NCBI GenBank assembly: GCA_022013235.1
Contig: JAKLQR010000316.1
Span: 1 to 10,625, forward strand
Direction of reading: 5' to 3'
Source of the DNA: Thermodesulfovibrionales bacterium
GTDB lineage: Bacteria; Nitrospirota; Thermodesulfovibrionia; Thermodesulfovibrionales; SM23-35
DNA: 10,625 nt
The notes below the pieces were generated by a model that was not told where the DNA came from, did no database searches, and saw only the letters and a list, made by a program, of their open reading frames with translations. This document shows, one piece after another, positions 7,208-10,625 of the stretch; the stretch's first letter is position 1; each line of letters begins with the position of its first letter. Position numbers and translations under genes: made by a program.

Positions 7208-7242
7208 TTGACATTACTAACTATGTTAGTTACGATTAGCAC
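7208..7242 (+). promoter_or_regulatory. Promoter with embedded palindromic operator for the regulator-integrase operon
   Basis: TTGACA (7208-7213), a perfect -35 box, is followed after exactly 17 bases by TACGAT (7231-7236), a 4/6 match to the -10 consensus. The spacer holds the perfect inverted repeat ACTAAC-TAT-GTTAGT (7216-7230), well placed for repression, probably by the XRE protein encoded next. A start seven bases after the -10 box would fall on the A of the ATG at 7243, giving a leaderless transcript. No Shine-Dalgarno sequence precedes that ATG, which agrees. Confidence 0.65.
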
Positions 7243-7449
7243 ATGAAGCAGTGGATCCCAGAAGAAATCAAACAATTGAGAAAAGATCACGAGATTTCTC
7301 AACGGGCATTATCTGAACTTCTGGGAGTAGCACAAAACTATATTTACTATTTAGAAAGGGGGGAAAGAGATCCGAGTAATTCATTAAGACTGTTGCTCAG
7401 CTGCGTAGAAGAGAAGTTAAAAAGAAAACGAAAAAGGAAAGGAGGGTAA
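7243..7449 (+). CDS. Small XRE-family helix-turn-helix regulator
   Basis: This 68-residue protein is little more than a Cro/CI-type domain. Helices 2 and 3 lie at about residues 19-38 (SQRALSELLGVAQNYIYYLE), followed by the family's RGERDPS turn, and the chain ends in a very basic tail. The tail codons AAA GGA GGG also form the integrase Shine-Dalgarno sequence. There is no separate dimerisation or protease domain, so it is a single-domain repressor or Cro-like protein rather than a RecA-cleaved CI. The ATG follows the -10 box so closely that translation probably begins on a leaderless mRNA. It is the first gene of a two-gene unit with int and most likely represses its own promoter through the 7216-7230 palindrome. 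That regulatory target is inferred from position. Confidence 0.8.
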   Translation: MKQWIPEEIKQLRKDHEISQRALSELLGVAQNYIYYLERGERDPSNSLRLLLSCVEEKLKRKRKRKGG

Positions 7450-7454
7450 TTTTG
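7438..7454 (+). promoter_or_regulatory. Ribosome-binding site that fixes the TTG start of the integrase
   Basis: AAAGGAGGG at 7438-7446 contains a full AGGAGG, six bases before TTG at 7452-7454. No ATG or GTG is as well placed, so the rare TTG start is preferred. The site lies within the last codons of the preceding regulator gene, which ends two bases before the TTG. Confidence 0.8.
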
Positions 7455-8464
7455 CCGACGGGTATTTATAAGCGTGGCAGTAAGTATTGGATACGCTATA
7501 CCGGCCTTGACGGAAAGCAGAAACGTGAAAGCGCCGGCGAGAAATTTCAAGCGGCTATGGTCCTGCTCGCGGACAGAAAAGCTACTATTGCATCAGGGAA
7601 AGAACCTGATATCAAGGTAATCCCTAATCATACTTTCAAGGAACTCGTTGCAAATTACAGGGAATGGTGCAAGAAACAGCGGGCCTATCCGAGTAAAAAA
7701 TATCTCATTGAGCAGCTAGAAAGTAAGTTTGGGGACCTACCCTTGCGACGGTTTTCCACAATGCTGATAGAACAATTCCAGACTGAAAGACTCAGCCAGG
7801 GTAAAAAGAAAGTCCGGGTCAACGATTCTGAATGGCGTTTGATTCCTAACAAACCGGCTACAGTAAACCGTCTCCTGGCAACTCTCTCACATATGTTTAC
7901 GAAAGCTGTTGAATGGGAAATGGTTGAAGAGAATATTTTAAAGAGGATCAGAAACGCGAAAATGCTCAAAGGGGAATGCAAAAGACTGAGATACTTATCT
8001 CAAGAGGAATGTCAGAATCTGCTCAATGAATGCCAGGGATATCTCAGGGCAATTGTGACGATTGCCTTAAATACCGGCATGAGAAAGGGGGAAATACTTT
8101 CCCTTATATGGGACCAGGTTGATCTCAAACATGGTTTCATACTTCTGGACAGAACTAAAAACGGAGAGCGCCGGGAGATCCCTATCAATCAGACGGTAAA
8201 AGATGTTCTAAATGCAATCATGAGACGGATAGATATTCCTCACGTGTTTTTTGATCCTGCAACCGGGAAACCTTACCAGGACTTCAAAAGGAGTTTCCAT
8301 TCTGCCCTGAAAAAAGCGGGAATCTCTGATTTCCACTTCCATGATCTTCGACACACGTTTGCTTCTCACCTTGTTATGTCGGGGGTTGATATTACGACGA
8401 TATCGCGGCTCCTGGGCCACAAGAGCCTTACCATGACACTGAGGTATAGTCACCTGGCGCCTTC

Positions 8465-8910
<446 letters not shown>

Positions 8911-8911
<1 letters not shown>

Positions 8912-8971
8912 AGCGCTCTCCTCTATGAGCCATTGGCCAACTGAGCTACTCTACGAGTCGTAGCCAGCCCC
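8911..8971 (-). pseudogene. Broken copy of the tRNA-Ala 5' part with two 16-bp insertions
   Basis: Read on the minus strand, GGGGCTG (8971-8965), TAGCTCAGTTGG (8948-8937) and GAGAGCGCTT (8920-8911) are together identical to the first 29 bases of the tRNA-Ala at 8673-8645, where they are contiguous. They are separated here by two 16-base inserts. On the + strand these are CTCTATGAGCCATTGG (8921-8936) and CTCTACGAGTCGTAGC (8949-8964), which agree at 11 of 16 positions. The match stops at the start codon of the GIY-YIG ORF. It cannot fold as a tRNA. It looks like a partial duplication of the target tRNA, later or simultaneously altered. Confidence 0.6.
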
Positions 8972-8981
8972 AGAGATGTAT

Positions 8982-9012
8982 AAAATAACATATTTTTCAT
9001 AATTTCTGCCAA
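8982..9012 (-). promoter_or_regulatory. Weak candidate promoter for the nuclease-tRNA unit
   Basis: On the minus strand TTGGCA (9012-9007, 5/6 to the -35 consensus) is followed after 19 bases by TATTTT (8987-8982, 4/6 to the -10 consensus). It is ten bases ahead of the GGGGCTG of the tRNA-like fragment, where the promoter of an ancestral tRNA would be expected. The spacing is long and the region AT-rich, so this is only suggestive. Confidence 0.2.
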
Positions 9013-9150
9013 CTTCATATTCACGTTGAAACCGATTGACCTGCTTTGATGATGCGGATGCAGGATAACCGGGAGCCCTTTGTGTGAGGAATTGCCGGTA
9101 TGGGAAAATATATTTGACTATACAATAGGAAGAGAGATACCATTCATGGA

Positions 9151-9333
9151 ATGAGGTCGCTTGCACCCACAGGGAAGAATTCGTGCACGGATAACACGAT
9201 AGATCCGGGCAAAAAAATCTGGTGCAGGAAATACGGGTGCTGGAAGCACGTAAAGGTTTGTCAGCAATGCAGTCTCCAGTCCCGGTGTATTGAATTCAAG
9301 AGATATCTGATCCCGCCGCTTTTTGAATTATGA
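9151..9333 (+). CDS. Small cysteine-rich protein, family not recognised
   Basis: This 60-residue ORF has six cysteines (C12, C25, C30, C37, C40, C46) and a dense WCRKYGCWKHVKVCQQC core followed by CIEFKRYLIPPL. The spacing of four to five cysteines could bind a metal ion, like a compact zinc ribbon, or a small iron-sulphur site. No signal peptide is visible, so it is likely cytoplasmic. The only ATG is at 9151; the nearest purine-rich ribosome-binding-like sequence (GGAAGAGAG around 9127-9135) is 15 bases away, so initiation is poorly supported. It lies 69 bases before rarA on the same strand and outside the integrated element. The ordered cysteine pattern and the charged, non-random composition favour a real gene; the length does not prove it. 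Confidence 0.5.
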   Translation: MRSLAPTGKNSCTDNTIDPGKKIWCRKYGCWKHVKVCQQCSLQSRCIEFKRYLIPPLFEL

Positions 9334-9402
9334 TATCGTGTTCCATGAAGAATAAGTGCCGCTGAACTTGAATATTTTTTCTCCATAAGTGAACATACAC
9401 GT

Positions 9403-10625
9403 ATGGAACTCTTCAAGAAAGAAACGACCGGCCAGCCACTCGCCTTCCGCATGTGTCCGAGGACACTTGAAGAATACGCCGGCCAGCAGCATATCCTTGG
9501 AGAAGGGAAACTGCTGCGCAGGGCCATCGAGGCCGACAGGATTTCCTCACTCATCCTCTACGGTCCGCCGGGAACAGGAAAAACCGCGCTTGCACGGGTG
9601 ATCGCCGAGAAAACAAAGGCGCACTTCGAATGGCTGAACGCAGCGACCATAGGGATCGACGAGATCAGAAAAGTCATACAGAACGCAAAGGCAAGAAAAG
9701 CACGTGATGTAAGGACAATCCTCTTTCTTGACGAAATCCACCGCTTCAACAAACTCCAGCAGGATGCACTCCTGCCTGATGTTGAAGAAGGCAATATCAT
9801 CCTCATCGCGCCAACGGTCGAAAACCCGTTCTTCTATGTGAACTCAGCCCTCTTGTCAAGAAGTCAGATTTTCGAACTGAAACCGTTGACTGAAGATGAC
9901 ATCCTGTTTGTCCTGAAGAACGCCCTGCGGGATAGTGAACATGGTCTCGGCAGCATGAAGATCAGCATGGATGACGGGGTATTAACACATATCACCAGGA
10001 TGTCTGACGGTGATGCAAGAAAGGCCCTCTCCGCGCTTGAACTCGCATGCCTCACAACCCCTCCGGATGAGAGCGGACAGGTCCGGATTACCCTTGCAAT
10101 CGCAGAGGAGTCCATTCAGAAAAAGGTCGTTGTCTATGATAAAAAGGGAGACCAGCATTACGATACCATCTCCGCATTCATCAAGAGTATGCGAGGTTCA
10201 GACCCCGATGCCGCCGTCTACTATCTCGCAAAGATGATTTATGCTGGCGAAGATCCGCGCTTTATCGCAAGACGGATTGTGATCTGTGCATCAGAAGATG
10301 TCGGCGAGGCCGATCCGATGGCACTGGTTGTCGCAACCGCCGTATTAAGGGCGGTAGAATTCGTCGGCATGCCTGAGGCCAGGATACCCCTTGCCCAGGC
10401 GGTTATCCATATCGCAAAGGCGCCAAAAAGCAATGCATGCTACAGAGCGATAGAGGCAGCGCTTAAAGATGTAGGAAATGAAGAGACCATGGAAGTGCCC
10501 GACCATCTGAAAGACAGCCATTATCCAGGAGCAAAGAAGCTTGGGCATGGAGAAGGATATAAATATCCCCATGACTTTGGAGGATATGTCGAACAGGACT
10601 ACCTGAAAAAGAAGAAAAAATATTA
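9403..10625 (+). CDS. rarA: Replication-associated recombination protein A, AAA+ ATPase (3' end outside window)
   Basis: RarA (MgsA/YcaJ, related to eukaryotic WRNIP1 and to clamp-loader ATPases) acts at stalled replication forks, working with SSB and RecA. Visible motifs: an N-terminal PLAFRMCPRTLEEYAGQQHI element, Walker A GPPGTGKT at residues 54-61, Walker B LFLDEIHRF at 107-115 with D110-E111, a sensor segment TVENPFF at 138-144, and SALLSRSQIF at 148-157 with the conserved arginine. The C-terminal tetramerisation part follows, including FIARRIVICASEDVGEADP and CYRAIEAALKDV. The sensor begins APTVENP where GATTENP is usual, a small variation. Of the protein 407 residues are present and no stop is reached; about 20 residues should be missing. 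ATG 9403 is the first in-frame start after the TGA at 9346-9348. Its ribosome site is weak. This is host chromosome, not element. Confidence 0.95.
   Translation, partial: MELFKKETTGQPLAFRMCPRTLEEYAGQQHILGEGKLLRRAIEADRISSLILYGPPGTGKTALARVIAEKTKAHFEWLNAATIGIDEIRKVIQNAKARKARDVRTILFLDEIHRFNKLQQDALLPDVEEGNIILIAPTVENPFFYVNSALLSRSQIFELKPLTEDDILFVLKNALRDSEHGLGSMKISMDDGVLTHITRMSDGDARKALSALELACLTTPPDESGQVRITLAIAEESIQKKVVVYDKKGDQHYDTISAFIKSMRGSDPDAAVYYLAKMIYAGEDPRFIARRIVICASEDVGEADPMALVVATAVLRAVEFVGMPEARIPLAQAVIHIAKAPKSNACYRAIEAALKDVGNEETMEVPDHLKDSHYPGAKKLGHGEGYKYPHDFGGYVEQDYLKKKKKY

Noticed and set aside
8951..9166. 71-codon minus-strand frame ahead of the tRNA-like fragment
   Set aside because: It ends inside the tRNA-derived sequence, has no ribosome-binding site or recognisable motif, and overlaps the likely promoter region.

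Overview
The window covers the right-hand end of an integrated phage-derived element (about 1-8600) and the host chromosome beside it (about 8598-10625). The junction is the 3' end of a tRNA-Ala(GGC) gene, which lies directly beyond the element's tyrosine integrase. The host is a bacterium: it has bacterial Shine-Dalgarno sites, a CCA-encoding tRNA and the AAA+ recombination factor RarA. The moderate base composition and protein style would fit a Gram-negative group such as Nitrospirota or Desulfobacterota, but that placement is a weak guess.

Element, left to right, all on the + strand: a nine-codon mini-ORF ending directly at a PC4-type ssDNA-binding protein (112-351); a phage replication-initiator-like protein (351-1409) whose gene contains iteron-like repeats; a short possible gene with two inverted repeats (1409-1555); a Nu1-like small terminase subunit (1569-2177); a probable tail assembly chaperone (2164-2598); a 1406-residue tape measure protein (2591-6811); an AlpA/excisionase-type DNA-binding protein (6818-7117); a small XRE-type regulator (7243-7449); and the integrase (7452-8549). 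Start and stop codons overlap at most junctions down to the tape measure gene. No large terminase, portal, capsid or tail-tube gene lies between the small terminase and the chaperone, and no distal tail or lysis gene follows the tape measure gene. The window therefore shows either a heavily deleted prophage or a compact satellite-like element that kept packaging specificity and tail-length genes. The left end is outside the window.

Control region: the regulator has a promoter with a palindromic operator in its -35/-10 spacer, and transcription should start on or next to its ATG (leaderless, as for lambda cI from PRM). The motif TTGTGCTAA lies in tandem upstream of this promoter, once more inverted over the -10 region, and again in tandem but inverted at the 3' end of the integrase near the attachment site. 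This suggests one DNA-binding protein links int expression to recombination.

Junction and flank: upstream of tRNA-Ala on the minus strand is a GIY-YIG nuclease ORF with no stop codon before the tRNA. It reads through the tRNA into element DNA. On its other side is a second, broken copy of the first 29 nt of the same tRNA, split by two related 16-bp insertions. The nuclease ORF is thus sandwiched between a damaged tRNA 5' part and an intact tRNA. Beyond lie a small cysteine-rich ORF and rarA, which runs off the right edge.
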